Source: Streptomyces sp. ISL-66 (GTDB lineage: Bacteria > Actinomycetota > Actinomycetes > Streptomycetales > Streptomycetaceae). Taken from it: a DNA stretch of 33,982 nucleotides. The notes below the pieces were generated by a model that was not told where the DNA came from, did no database searches, and worked only from the letters and a program-made list of their open reading frames with translations. The first letter of the stretch is position 1, and each line of letters opens with the position of its first letter. Location of the stretch: assembly GCF_018614135.1 (NCBI RefSeq), contig NZ_JAGGOW010000035.1:1-33982 (forward strand), given 5' to 3'. Positions 1-8,277 of this stretch are shown here, in pieces. The position numbers were made by a program, and so were the translations under genes.

Positions 1-38
1 CTGGCCAAGATCAGAGGTAGAACCTGGAAAAGGGCCTG

Positions 39-43
39 ATCAG
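39..43. repeat. target-site duplication ATCAG, left copy
   Basis: ATCAG lies immediately outside TGTGAC at 44 and is repeated exactly after the right end at 8390-8394. Five base pairs is the duplication size known for Tn7-type transposition. Confidence 0.75.
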
Positions 44-104
44 TGTGACTTAGCGCTGCACTTGGCCCGAGGGGACAACTAGTACTCCAGTGCGACTTCG
101 TGAT

Positions 105-1451
105 TTAGGTCTCCGGGTAGCTGCTGAGTCGCCGTTGGTAGTGGCAGCGTCTGGCCTGTTCTTGGTGGAGTCTGCGCCAGATTGACCAGTTCAGAAGGCT
201 GTGCAGAGGTGCTGTCGGCCGTCGGAACAGCATGCCGACGAGGCGGCGTATCTCCGGGATGGTCAGGTCAATCGGGCCGCTGCTGTGGGCAGGACGGCTC
301 GGATCGGGGCTTCGGCCGGGCTTGGCGCTGACCGCTACGGCCGCGAGGAAGGCCAGCGCGAGCATGGCCAGGGTGATGTGGCGGTGCCAGGAGGTCCAGT
401 GGCGGACTTGGTAGTGGTCCAAGCCGACCTGGCCTTTGGCGGCTTGGAAGCACTCCTCGATGCACCACCTGGTCCCGGCGACGCGGACCAACGAGGACAG
501 GGCTACCGCGCCCGGCGACCAGCACAGGTAGAAGGCGAGTTCGCCGGTGGTGGGCTTGCGGCGTATCAGCAGGCACCGGTTCTTGTCGGCTCCGGTCTGT
601 ATCCAGGCCCAGTCGTAATAGCGCGGGCCTTTCGCTCCGGCGCCGGCGCTTTGCCGGTGCCAGGCGTCCCTGGGCAGATAGGCGGCCACGGCATCAGCTT
701 GGACCCCAGTGCGGTCCTGATTGATCCGCACCCTGGTGGTGCAGGCGACTGCCAGAACGTAGCCGACCCCGCGCGCTTCCAGACCTGAGCGAAGGTGCGG
801 GTCCTGGCCGTAGACCTCGTCCCCCGTCACCCAGGAGGAGGTGCACCCGGCGTCCAGAGCTGCCTCGATCATCCGCAGGGCCAGGCGGGGCTTCGTCGCG
901 AACTCGACGTGCCCGGGAACTCCGGAGCCCGCGCGACGCTCGCCGTCCTGGCACCAGGTGCGCTCGGGAAGGTAGAGGCGACGGTCGATCAGTGCCCGTC
1001 CCCGTGCGGTCGCGTAGGCAAGAAACACCCCGACCTGGGCATTCTCGATCCGCCCGGCGGTCCCGGTGTACTGCCGCTGCACGCCCGCAGAATGTAGGCC
1101 CTTCTTCAAGAACCCCGTCTCGTCCACGATCAACACCCCGTCACCGCCGAGACTCTCCAGTACGTAGGCGCGGACATCGTCGCGTATCTCCTCGGCATCC
1201 CAGCGCGCGTTTCGCAGCAGCCGCTGCATCGCGCCGGGGCGGGAATGGCCAGCCTCCTCAGCCAGCTGCCAGCAGTTCTTGCGCTCTGCGCCGGACAGCA
1301 GTCCGAGCACGAAAGCCCGCGCTGTGGCTCTCGGCTCGACCCGCCGGAACCGGCAGGCGATACGGGCCATGGCCTGGTCGAACATCGCCCGCCAACGAGC
1401 AGGGTCTACGCCATGGCCCGCGGCCAAAGCCCCATCTTCAGAAGTCCACAC
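105..1451 (-). CDS. IS701 family transposase
   Basis: This 448-residue DDE transposase moves the surrounding IS. The three acidic residues sit in VLIVDETG (Asp110), WVTGDEVYG (Asp211) and TRWCIEECFQ (Glu332/333), spaced as in IS701/IS4-type enzymes. The C-terminal quarter has the HRHITLAMLALAFLA helix that normally follows the catalytic Glu. The length is close to full for the family and no frameshift is seen. The start chosen is GTG at 1451, 12 bases downstream of the stop of the DUF5958 gene, so the two probably share a transcript. The stop lies about 20 bases from the left inverted repeat, as in an intact IS. Confidence 0.9.
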   Translation of the reverse strand: MWTSEDGALAAGHGVDPARWRAMFDQAMARIACRFRRVEPRATARAFVLGLLSGAERKNCWQLAEEAGHSRPGAMQRLLRNARWDAEEIRDDVRAYVLESLGGDGVLIVDETGFLKKGLHSAGVQRQYTGTAGRIENAQVGVFLAYATARGRALIDRRLYLPERTWCQDGERRAGSGVPGHVEFATKPRLALRMIEAALDAGCTSSWVTGDEVYGQDPHLRSGLEARGVGYVLAVACTTRVRINQDRTGVQADAVAAYLPRDAWHRQSAGAGAKGPRYYDWAWIQTGADKNRCLLIRRKPTTGELAFYLCWSPGAVALSSLVRVAGTRWCIEECFQAAKGQVGLDHYQVRHWTSWHRHITLAMLALAFLAAVAVSAKPGRSPDPSRPAHSSGPIDLTIPEIRRLVGMLFRRPTAPLHSLLNWSIWRRLHQEQARRCHYQRRLSSYPET

Positions 1452-1463
1452 AACCGTTGATGA

Positions 1464-1880
1464 TCACGCGGTGGCCGCTCCCGGATCGGTTCCACCCGCC
1501 AATTGGTGCCAGTCATGACCACACCCGTCAGCGCAGAACCGCTCACGACGACGCTCGTCCGACACCCCCAGCAGCGCGACCAACAGCCGGAATGACTTCA
1601 CCCGCTCGTCCTGCGGCAGATTAATGATCTTTCCCAGCTGCACGTTCAGCTGCCCACGCGTGATCAAAACTGCGGGGGTATACGTCGGCCGAAGGCCGGC
1701 GCGCCGAACGCTCTCGGGCCCGTCCTCCTCCGTCGCGCGGGCCTGCATGCAGTGTCCGCACAGCTCCCGCAGGACCTCGAACTGGTTCTCAGCCGACAGA
1801 GCTTCGAACCACTCGACACCCTGCTCGATCGGACGCAAGTCCTGCGCGAGCATGTTCAGCATGACCGTGCGCTCGTTCAT
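1464..1880 (-). CDS. DUF5958 family protein, IS passenger
   Basis: This is a 138-residue soluble protein starting MNERTVMLNMLAQDLRP, with LRELCGHCMQARA, PTYTPAVLI and a Cys/His-containing tail (CADGCGHDW). I recognise it as DUF5958-like from the overall pattern; no biochemical function is known to me. It lies wholly inside the IS inverted repeats, directly upstream of and codirectional with the transposase, with a 12-base gap. That makes it part of the mobile unit rather than host sequence. It could be an accessory or regulatory protein of the IS or a captured cargo gene; the sequence alone does not decide. The ATG at 1880 is about 80 bases inside the right terminal repeat, leaving room for a promoter. 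Confidence 0.7.
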   Translation of the reverse strand: MNERTVMLNMLAQDLRPIEQGVEWFEALSAENQFEVLRELCGHCMQARATEEDGPESVRRAGLRPTYTPAVLITRGQLNVQLGKIINLPQDERVKSFRLLVALLGVSDERRRERFCADGCGHDWHQLAGGTDPGAATA

Positions 1881-2185
1881 CCGTCCCCCCTGCGATCCAG
1901 CCGAGGCGAGTCGCCCCCATGGGCCATCGAACCAGATCGCGAAGTATGACTGGAGTACTAGAACGCTAAATGCCTTCGGACGCCGCTGACCTGCTGCGAG
2001 GCCCTAGAGGGCGACGGCGAGCGTGTGGAACCCGCCGGCTCGTCCCCGGCCGCTGGGCAACGGTCGCCCTCCTGACCTATGAGGGGTCGACGTCGCTACG
2101 GCCGTGTCGGCCGCCATCTGCCGCACCAGGCGAGTACAAGGGATGGAAAACCGCCAACCCTCAGCGTTCCGAGACGAGGAGCACC

Positions 2186-2788
2186 ATGTCGCACGCCCGG
2201 CCCGCTCTGCGCCGCCCGGAAGCCGGGCTCGCTCTCGCACTGGCGCTCGCGGCTGCCGCCGCCGTCTTCGTCGCCGTGTTCCTGTTCGGCCGGGCGAACA
2301 CGCCGGACTACACCGCGACACTGTTCGGCCAGGCGGGCGCCGATGCCGTGCGTCTCAAGGCACAGCTCGCCACCGGCCTCCTGGGGATGGCCGCTATCCA
2401 GCTGCTGCTGGCGCTGTGGATGTACCGGCGGCTGCCCGGGGTGCGCCAGGTCCCGGGCCCGGTGCCGATGACCCACCGGATCGGCGGTGTGGTGCTGTTC
2501 GCCCTCACAGTCCCGATCGCGGTGCACTGCGTCCAGGCGTATGGCGTGCAGCTGTCCGGCTCGCGTGTGGCAGTGCACTCGATCGCGGGCTGCTTCTTCT
2601 ACGGGGCGTTCGCCGCCAAGGTCCTGCTGGTGCAGAGCCGGCGCCTGCCGGGCTGGGCCCTGCCACTGGCCGGGGGCGCGCTGGTGGTCGTGGTGGTGGT
2701 CCTCTGGTACACGAGTGCGCTGTGGCACTTCAACGGAGACAGCGTGCCGGTGCTGTCGCTCGCGTACCAGCACCTGCCACCGGGGTAG
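2186..2788 (+). CDS. DUF6529-like membrane protein
   Basis: This 200-residue integral membrane protein starts at the ATG at 2186, preceded by GAGGAG at a good distance; in-frame sequence further upstream is Arg-rich and looks non-coding. Hydrophobic segments lie near residues 12-30, 53-70, 90-110, 120-140 and 152-172. Histidines sit in or beside segments (MTHRIGG, VHCVQAYG, VHSIAG), a pattern compatible with a cytochrome b561-like four- or five-helix haem protein. I recall such Streptomyces proteins as DUF6529, but cannot confirm it by search. It is cargo between the IS and the transposition genes and has no obvious partner. Confidence 0.6.
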   Translation: MSHARPALRRPEAGLALALALAAAAAVFVAVFLFGRANTPDYTATLFGQAGADAVRLKAQLATGLLGMAAIQLLLALWMYRRLPGVRQVPGPVPMTHRIGGVVLFALTVPIAVHCVQAYGVQLSGSRVAVHSIAGCFFYGAFAAKVLLVQSRRLPGWALPLAGGALVVVVVVLWYTSALWHFNGDSVPVLSLAYQHLPPG

Positions 2789-3420
2789 ATGTGACGATCG
2801 GACGAGCGCGCCGAAGACCAAGGTCTATCGGATGACGGCCCTCGGCGCGGCGGTATACCTGTTCGGTCCTGATGCGCCTCTGACCGGCCGCCGGGATAGT
2901 GTCGCTGCTTGCCAGGTGTCTCTGCTTGCCAGCCGGCACTTCGCCGCCCACCGCGGCCGCTACCTGCTGCGGGCTCATCCCGAACCGGGGAGCGGGCCGA
3001 TCCCTCCCAGCGGAGACCAGTCCCAGCGAGAACGGTCGCGGTCGGCCTTCACCGGCCAAGTCCCAGCGTTCAGCCCGGCCGGTCAGCTCCAGGGCCGAAG
3101 AGCACTTCCAGGCACCGCCTGTCGCGGAGAAGACGAGTTCCGAACCCTCGAAGACCTCCTCAGTGCTCCGCGGGGACAAGCTACCGAAGCGTTCGGCTCA
3201 CAGATCGACCTGCAGGAGCCCGTCGGCCTGGGCTCGGGAGTGTGGGCGGGTGGGAGCAGGTCGAGGTGCGGCGAGGCGGGCCAGGTCTGTGCTGGGGCGG
3301 GCCAGGTGCCGCGGGCGCCAGCCGGGCGGGGCGGCGCCCGCTCCGGGCCGACCAGGGCTCCGACGTGCGAGGATTCAGGCGGGCCCGGCAGCGGGTCGGC
3401 CCGATGAAAGGTACCGCGAC
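2789..3420. other. gene-poor cargo stretch, possible decayed minus-strand gene
   Basis: No convincing intact gene is visible. On the minus strand between about 3179 and 2780 an open frame includes RFGMSPQQVAAAVGGEVPAG, which resembles real protein. Just before it the reading SAGRDRPAP could be a frame-damaged form of SAGRIGPL: one extra base followed by two extra bases would restore frame. The C-terminal part is Arg-rich and unconvincing. I treat it as a probable decayed gene of unknown function with uncertain limits. The remainder (3180-3420) shows nothing I can name. Confidence 0.3.
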
Positions 3421-3582
3421 ATGGCAGCAGGATTTTCGGACTGGAAAGTCAACCGGCAGTACGCGGAGAACGACCGGGTCTCCTACCAGGGGAAGCAGTA
3501 CCGCTGCCTGGTGGCGAACAAGTCCAACTCCGCGTCCAACCCGAAGACGGCCGTGAAGCTGTGGCAGCAGTACTCGGTGTGA
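3421..3582 (+). CDS. small carbohydrate-binding (CBM5/12-type) protein
   Basis: This 53-residue protein is almost exactly one chitin-binding-like module. Aromatic residues follow the CBM5/12 order: DWKVNRQYAENDRVSYQGKQY, then CLVANKSNSAS, then a C-terminal LWQQY. Such modules usually form a domain of a secreted chitinase or protease; here there is no signal peptide and no catalytic domain. The start chosen is the ATG at 3421, with AAAGG about nine bases upstream. It converges with the FMN-dehydrogenase remnant, only 4 bases away. It could be a genuine stand-alone CBM gene, as seen in Streptomyces, or a detached fragment. Confidence 0.65.
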   Translation: MAAGFSDWKVNRQYAENDRVSYQGKQYRCLVANKSNSASNPKTAVKLWQQYSV

Positions 3583-3586
3583 CCGG

Positions 3587-3835
3587 TCAGCTGCCTGGGG
3601 CCACCAAGTCGAAGCCGATCTTCTCAGGCGAGCGGGCGCCCACGAGGGCCATGGCCTCGGCCAGTTCGGTACGGTAGGAGTCGAACAGGCTCCGCACGCC
3701 CTCGCGGCCCCGGACGGTCAGCGCCCACAGGACCGGCCGCCCGGTCAGGACCGCGTCGGCGCCGAGGGCCAGAGCCGTCAGTGCGCCCGTACCGGTGCGG
3801 ATGCCTCCGTCGACGAGAACGGGGATGTCTCCGGC
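3587..3835 (-). pseudogene. FMN-dependent alpha-hydroxy-acid dehydrogenase, 3' remnant
   Basis: The last 80 or so residues of an FMN-dependent alpha-hydroxy-acid oxidase/dehydrogenase are preserved, beginning GDIPVLVDGGIRTGTGA and continuing LGADAVLTGRP, the phosphate-binding end of the TIM barrel. It ends normally at the TGA at 3587. The family is about 350-400 residues, so roughly three quarters is missing, including the catalytic His region. The upstream side is fused at about 3835-3840 to a truncated TnsB-like fragment in another frame. It is a scar of deletion or recombination and cannot make an active enzyme. Confidence 0.8.
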
Positions 3836-3837
3836 GC

Positions 3838-4252
3838 CACTACCTGCCCCGGCCGGCTGACCACCACCTTGCCCCAGCCCGTCTCCACCGCGGCCGCCGA
3901 CCACACGTACCGCTGGCGGGCGCCGTCCGTCCGCCATCCCGATCGGTCCGTGTTCGGCGTAGCGGGCGGCCATCCGCTTCAGCGTGCGCTCGCTGACCGA
4001 AGCAAGACCCAGGTGCTGGGCCTCTTGCCGTCCCATCGCCTCCAGCTCAGCCACCTTCGCCCTACGCCGCTCCCCCAAGGACGTACGGGCGGGGTCGTAC
4101 TCGGGCCGGGGTTCCCCCGGCAGGGCCCAGTAGCGGCTGCCGCTGCGGTATCCCGTCTCCACTTCGAGCAGGTGGGCCACCCGAAGCCGCGCCTGCTCCA
4201 GCTGGCTGCCGTCCAGGTCCTCGGGGCGCGGCTGCCGGCGCCCGGCGCTCAC
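3838..4252 (-). pseudogene. TnsB-like transposase remnant, internally deleted
   Basis: From a GTG at 4252 the frame reads VSAGRRQPRPEDLDGSQLEQ and then VETGYRSGSRYW, GERRRAKVAEL and SVSERTLKRMAARYAEHG, paralogous to the N-terminal part of the TnsB half of the intact gene (roughly two thirds identical by eye). After MADGR the sequence jumps, with a frame change, to RQRYVWSAAAVETGWGKVVV and SRPGQVV. That matches the segment just before the first catalytic Asp, so about 80 codons are deleted. It then stops at the junction with the FMN-dehydrogenase tail. No catalytic residues remain. It derives from a relative of, not a copy of, the neighbouring tnsAB gene. Confidence 0.75.
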
Positions 4253-4325
4253 GCCGTCCTCCCGGCGGGGTAGACCCAGGTGGCGTCCGCGAGAGGCTGG
4301 ACCAAGTCCACGGCCAGCCGCCGGG
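4249..4325 (-). pseudogene. TnsA-like C-terminal tail remnant
   Basis: One minus-strand frame reads RRLAVDLVQPLADATWVYPA and ends with a TGA (4251-4249) that overlaps the GTG start of the TnsB-like remnant. From memory of related actinomycete elements this is the conserved end of the TnsA-like endonuclease subunit. It shows that in this relative TnsA and TnsB were separate, translationally coupled genes. Upstream it abuts the end of the tnsC-like gene at 4336, where TniQ would be expected. The left limit of homology is uncertain. Confidence 0.5.
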
Positions 4326-4335
4326 CCGCTGCCGG

Positions 4336-5539
4336 TCACGGCCCAACCGCGGGCTGAGCGGCGGGACCGGGATCGTCGAAGGCGCCGTTGCGGCGTCCTG
4401 GCCTGGAGCGGGCGGTGGCCCGGGTCCGGCGCGGGGTGGGCAGTTCGGGAACCTCGTCGGCTGCCCGGTGGCGGCCGGCTTCGGCCAGAGCCAGCGGCAG
4501 CTCGTCCAGCAGGGCGGAGGTGAGGGCCTCGGTGCCCGTAGCGACGGCGTGGGTGCAGCCGTCCTCGATGAGGCGCTCGAGCAGCCCAACGACTCCGTCG
4601 GTGCGTGCATAGAGGTACTCGGGCATGGTGCCGGCGGGGAGCATGCCGGGCTGGGCCTTCAGCAACCGAAGGTGGTTCTCGATGCCGGCGAGGTGGGAGG
4701 TCCAGGCCATGATCTGTTCAGGGGTGTCGTAGCGAAACCGGTCCAGTTCGACGAGGTCGAAGCGCCGCTCGGTCTGAGTCGGCTCCCATCCGTTGACGGG
4801 CCGCCGCCCGGTGCCGGACACGGTGGGGCTGCGGCCTTCGCGCAGGAGGCCGGAGCCCGGGATGTCCACCCCGACCAGGACGAGGGTGACGTGCATCGAC
4901 ATGAACGCCCGGATCAGGTCAAGGGTGTCCTGGTCATCGACACGGTGCATCCGCAGCCTGGTGATGTCGTCCAAGATCAGCACTTTGGTGCCGTGATCGG
5001 CGAGGGAGGCGGCGACCTGCCGGATCAGTTCGGGCAGGTCCATCCGCTTGGTGGGGGTGCCGTAGAAGTCGAGGATCGCCTTGCAGGTGCTCTTTGGCTT
5101 CGCCGTCACCGGGGTCTGGACGTAGGCGACCGGCACCCACAGGTCCCGGGTACCGGGCACGGCCTGCGGGTTGGTGGCGTGCAGGGCGCGCCAGGAGTCC
5201 TCGAACGCCGCGGCGATCTCGCAGACGGTCTCCGTCTTGCCCTGGTAGCCGCCGCCGGACACCATCACCCCGGCCCGCGTTGCCCGGCCTGCTCTTGAAG
5301 GCGTTCTGCCTGATCCGTGCGGAGAGCAGACGGTCGACCGCTCGGCTCATCGGCGTTCCCAGCAGCGGGAGGTTCGCGTGGGTGGCCGCCCGCGCCAAGT
5401 CCCACACCGCCTTCTCCGCCTCTGACATCCCCCGCCACGCTCCCGCCGACAGCCGTGCCGCCGGCTCGAAACTATGCCGGGATCGCCGCCATGCATCCCA
5501 CCCGGCCACAGTGTCCCGCCGCTGAACATCACCGTTCAC
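4336..5539 (-). pseudogene. tnsC: TnsC/TniB-like AAA+ ATPase, one frameshift
   Basis: In Tn7-type systems this ATPase bridges target choice and the TnsA/TnsB transposase. The GTG at 5539 overlaps the true-frame stop of tnsB as GTGA. The first ~91 residues (VNGDVQRRDTVAGW to FKSRPGNAGR) are in one frame; from about 5267 the frame changes to VMVSGGGYQGKTE, which holds Walker A (GGGYQGKT). One extra G in a GGGG run explains the shift. Walker B is VLILDDITRLR, followed by LVLVGVDIPGSG (sensor-1 region). The rejoined protein would be about 400 residues, and the Ala/Pro/Arg-rich tail ends in a stop at 4336. If the extra base is a sequencing error the gene is intact. Confidence 0.8.
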
Positions 5540-8240
5540 TGCGCACCCCCTTCGGCCTCCGCGCTCTGCCCGGTGGCTGGTTCGACAGTTTCGTATCCGT
5601 CTTCCTCGTCGGGCGCGGGCCGCGCGGCCGGGTAGAGCGCGCGGGCGGCCAGGGTGTCGCCGAGCGGTGGCGCGGCGACGGGCCAGGCACCGGCGGCCGC
5701 GGCAGTACGCCGTCGCCAGCGATCCGCGGCGACTGCCGCGGCGACTTCACGTCCCGGCTCGGATTCCGTTGATGGGGACTGCGGGGGCTGGGCTTCGGGA
5801 CGGTCTGTGGCCGCCGCCCGGGCTCGGGCGAGCTCGCGGGCCCGGGCGGCGGCCTTCTTGCGGGCCTCGGGACGCCCGGGCCAGCCCTTGACCGGGGTGA
5901 CCTCGGCCAGCAGGTCCAGCAGCACGGGCAGCAGCTCGGCGTCCGTGCGGGGCTTGAGCCCGTTCCGGGCTGCCTCCTTGAGGACCTCCCGACGCGGGCA
6001 TCCCCGAACGCGGGCACCGTCCCCTCGGGCGGCAGGCCGTTCCACGGCAGCGCGTGCCAGGTCCCTTCGAGCTCGATGAACACCTGACGGCAGTCCCGGG
6101 GATCCCGGCGCACCGCCCACTTCCCGGCGTGCCGGCCGCCGCGGGGCGCCGGAACACCTCGGCACGGGTCGAGCGCCGGAGTGTGTGCGCCGTACCAGAG
6201 ACCGCCGACCTTCACACCGCGCCGGGCGTCGACCTTCACGAAGTGGACCGGCAGCAGCTCGTAGTACAGCTGCGGCGGCGGAATCTGTAGCGAGATGCCG
6301 TCGCGGGCTGCCGCGGCGGCGAAGAGGGTGTTCGGGCTGTGCCGCCCGGACGGGTCCCAGGCCGGGGCGTGCTGGTCCAGGCGGCGGTTCTGCCACACCG
6401 CGACGATCCACGAAGCGAGCAGATGCTCCATCGCCGCCACCGTCCACGACGCGTCCGACTCCGGATCGGCGCCGCGGTCAGCCACGTCGATCCCACGCCA
6501 GCCCGGCACGAGTTCCAGGAGCAGGGACTGGATCGCGGCGAAGGCCCGCTCACACGCCACCTTGTCCGTCGGCCGCATCGCCCGGGCCGGCAGCACGTCC
6601 ACGCCGAGCGTGCGGGCTACCTGGACCAGGTGGTGGTTCTTGAAAGCGGACCCGTGGTCGACGGTGATCGCCTCCGGGGTGAAGAACGGCAGCCCCGCCA
6701 CCGGCCCGCCCGCGAGGTCCGCCACCAGCGCGGCCGGAACACCCGGATACGGCCAGGCCATGGTCTCGCCCCAGCCCAGACGCATGGGCAGCGGCGAGAG
6801 CACGTCCCGCAGCAGCATTGCCACCTCGATCGACGACTCCGCCACTGGCGTGAGCCGGAACGCGACGATCGAGTGCGTGTAGGCGTCCAGCGCGATCGTC
6901 AGGTGCACGGTGATCGGGGTGCCGAAGACGTCGTCAAGGACCTTCACCGGCAACGGCGTCGAGTCCAGCACCACCACCTGCCCCGGCCGCGACGCGATCA
7001 CCGGAGCCCCGGCCGAGGCCGGGACCGCGGCGGCCGAGCGTACGTACCGCTGTCGGGATCCGCCCGGCCCGAACCACTCCCGCCACACCCGCGCCAGCGT
7101 CGTTCGGTGCGGCACCTGCACGTCCCGGTCCGGGAACACCTCCCGCACGTACTGGTGGATCAACCGCTCCCGCGAGGCCATGCTGATCCGCGACCGGCGC
7201 AGGCACTGCTCGTGCACCGCCCGGATCGCCTCCTCCACCTCGATCGATACCGATGGGTGGCCGCCGGCCTGCCGCGTCCACCGACCGTCGGCCAGCCCGA
7301 CCAGGCCCGACTCGCGGTAGCGGGCGGCCATCCGCTGCAGGGTTCGCTCGCTGACCGAATCCAGCCCGAGCCGGGCAGCCTCCGCCTCCGATAGCCTTCC
7401 GAGCTCGGCGACCTTGGCCCGTCGACGCTCGCCGATGGTGGTCGTCGCAGGATCGAAGGCCAGCCGGGGCTCACCCGGGCGGGCCCAGTGCCGGCTGCCG
7501 CTGCGGAATCCGGTCTCGACCTCCCGCGCCAGCACCGGCCACGCCGTCGCCGCGACGAGCTCACCGAAGCGCCTGGGGCCGACCGCCGCCGCGAGCAGTT
7601 CCTCCTCCAGGCCCAGCGGATCCGTGTGCCGACGACGCCCGCGCGCCAAGACCTCCAGGGTGTCCGCGACGTTGTTCCGCCAGCCGGTCACCACCAGGTA
7701 CCGCCAGCCAGCGGAAGCCGCCACCCGGCCGGTCGCCGCGAACACGGCCACGTCCGACTCCTTCACGAGGTGTGCCGGGCGGACGTCGATCAACAGCGTC
7801 GATCCCGCGGTAGCCACCAAGAAGTCGGGGATGTGTTCCCGGCGGACCCCGTCGTCGAAGAACCGCAGGCGAAACGGCTGCGAGAGCACATCCTGGACCT
7901 GACCGCAGAAGTCCAGAACGGTCAGCGCGCGGCGCTCGGCCAAGCTCTCGAAGCCGTGCCCACGTCCCGTCGCCCCCATGAACGCCAGCCCGGGCCGGTG
8001 CCGCTGTCCCGGCCGCCACGAGAACGAGCGAACAGGCCGGGCTCGATTCCAAGGGAAGGCAGTCAGACCGCGTACAGGGCTGACGACGTCGCTTCCGTCG
8101 ACCTGCCAGGTTGCCGTCCAACGACCTGCCCAGTCCGCGCATGGATCAAGGATCTCTCCTGAGGCCACGGTGTACGGCGCGACCAGCTCATCGAACTCAC
8201 AGCAGTGAGACCACACGCGCCCCAGGCCAGCACCCGTCAT
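5536..8240 (-). pseudogene. tnsAB: TnsA-TnsB fusion transposase, C-terminal frameshift
   Basis: Residues about 90-200 form a TnsA-like endonuclease domain: FESLAE (Glu98/102), HIPDFLV (Asp139), LLIDVRP (Asp152). It runs directly into a TnsB-like transposase: a helix-turn-helix near 285-320 (SVSERTLQRMAARY), then the DDE residues in VVVLDSTPL (Asp426), ITVDHGSAFK (Asp528) and CERAFAAIQ (Glu564), and a Mu-type beta-barrel near LYYELLPVHFVKV. Near 5996 the frame is lost: the open frame continues as Pro/Arg-rich nonsense to 5529, while the sensible tail (REVLKEAARNGLKPRTDAEL) continues one frame over and ends at 5536. One missing base in a CCC run explains it. The TnsA tail and TnsB head are absent at the fusion. 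The start chosen is the ATG at 8240. Confidence 0.8.
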
Positions 8241-8277
8241 GCCACCAGCACACCGCGTGAAACGTCACGAGAACCGC

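Larger units (their letters stand above)
83..1957. mobile_element. IS701-family insertion sequence with CTAG duplication
   Basis: Imperfect inverted repeats run inward from TACTCCAGT at 83 and its reverse complement ending at 1957. Including the flanking CTAG, 23 of 28 positions match between 79-106 and 1934-1961. CTAG occurs on both sides (79-82 and 1958-1961), the palindromic 4-bp target usual for the IS701 family. It carries two minus-strand genes, DUF5958 then transposase. The insertion splits the second transposase-binding-like site in the left end of the surrounding Tn7-like element, so it arrived later. Confidence 0.85.

Noticed and set aside
2008..2075. Inverted repeat GAGGGCGAC and GTCGCCCTC near the DUF6529-like gene
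   Set aside because: Nine bases with about 46 between in GC-rich DNA is not distinctive enough.
2096..2821. Long minus-strand open frame opposite the DUF6529-like gene
   Set aside because: His/Arg/Gln-rich, typical of the antisense of GC-rich coding sequence; the plus-strand gene has a good ribosome-binding site and clear membrane helices.
5529..5996. C-terminal 150 residues of the uninterrupted tnsAB frame as a genuine Pro/Arg-rich tail
   Set aside because: The other frame gives a more protein-like tail and restores the GTGA overlap with tnsC, so a frameshift is the better explanation.
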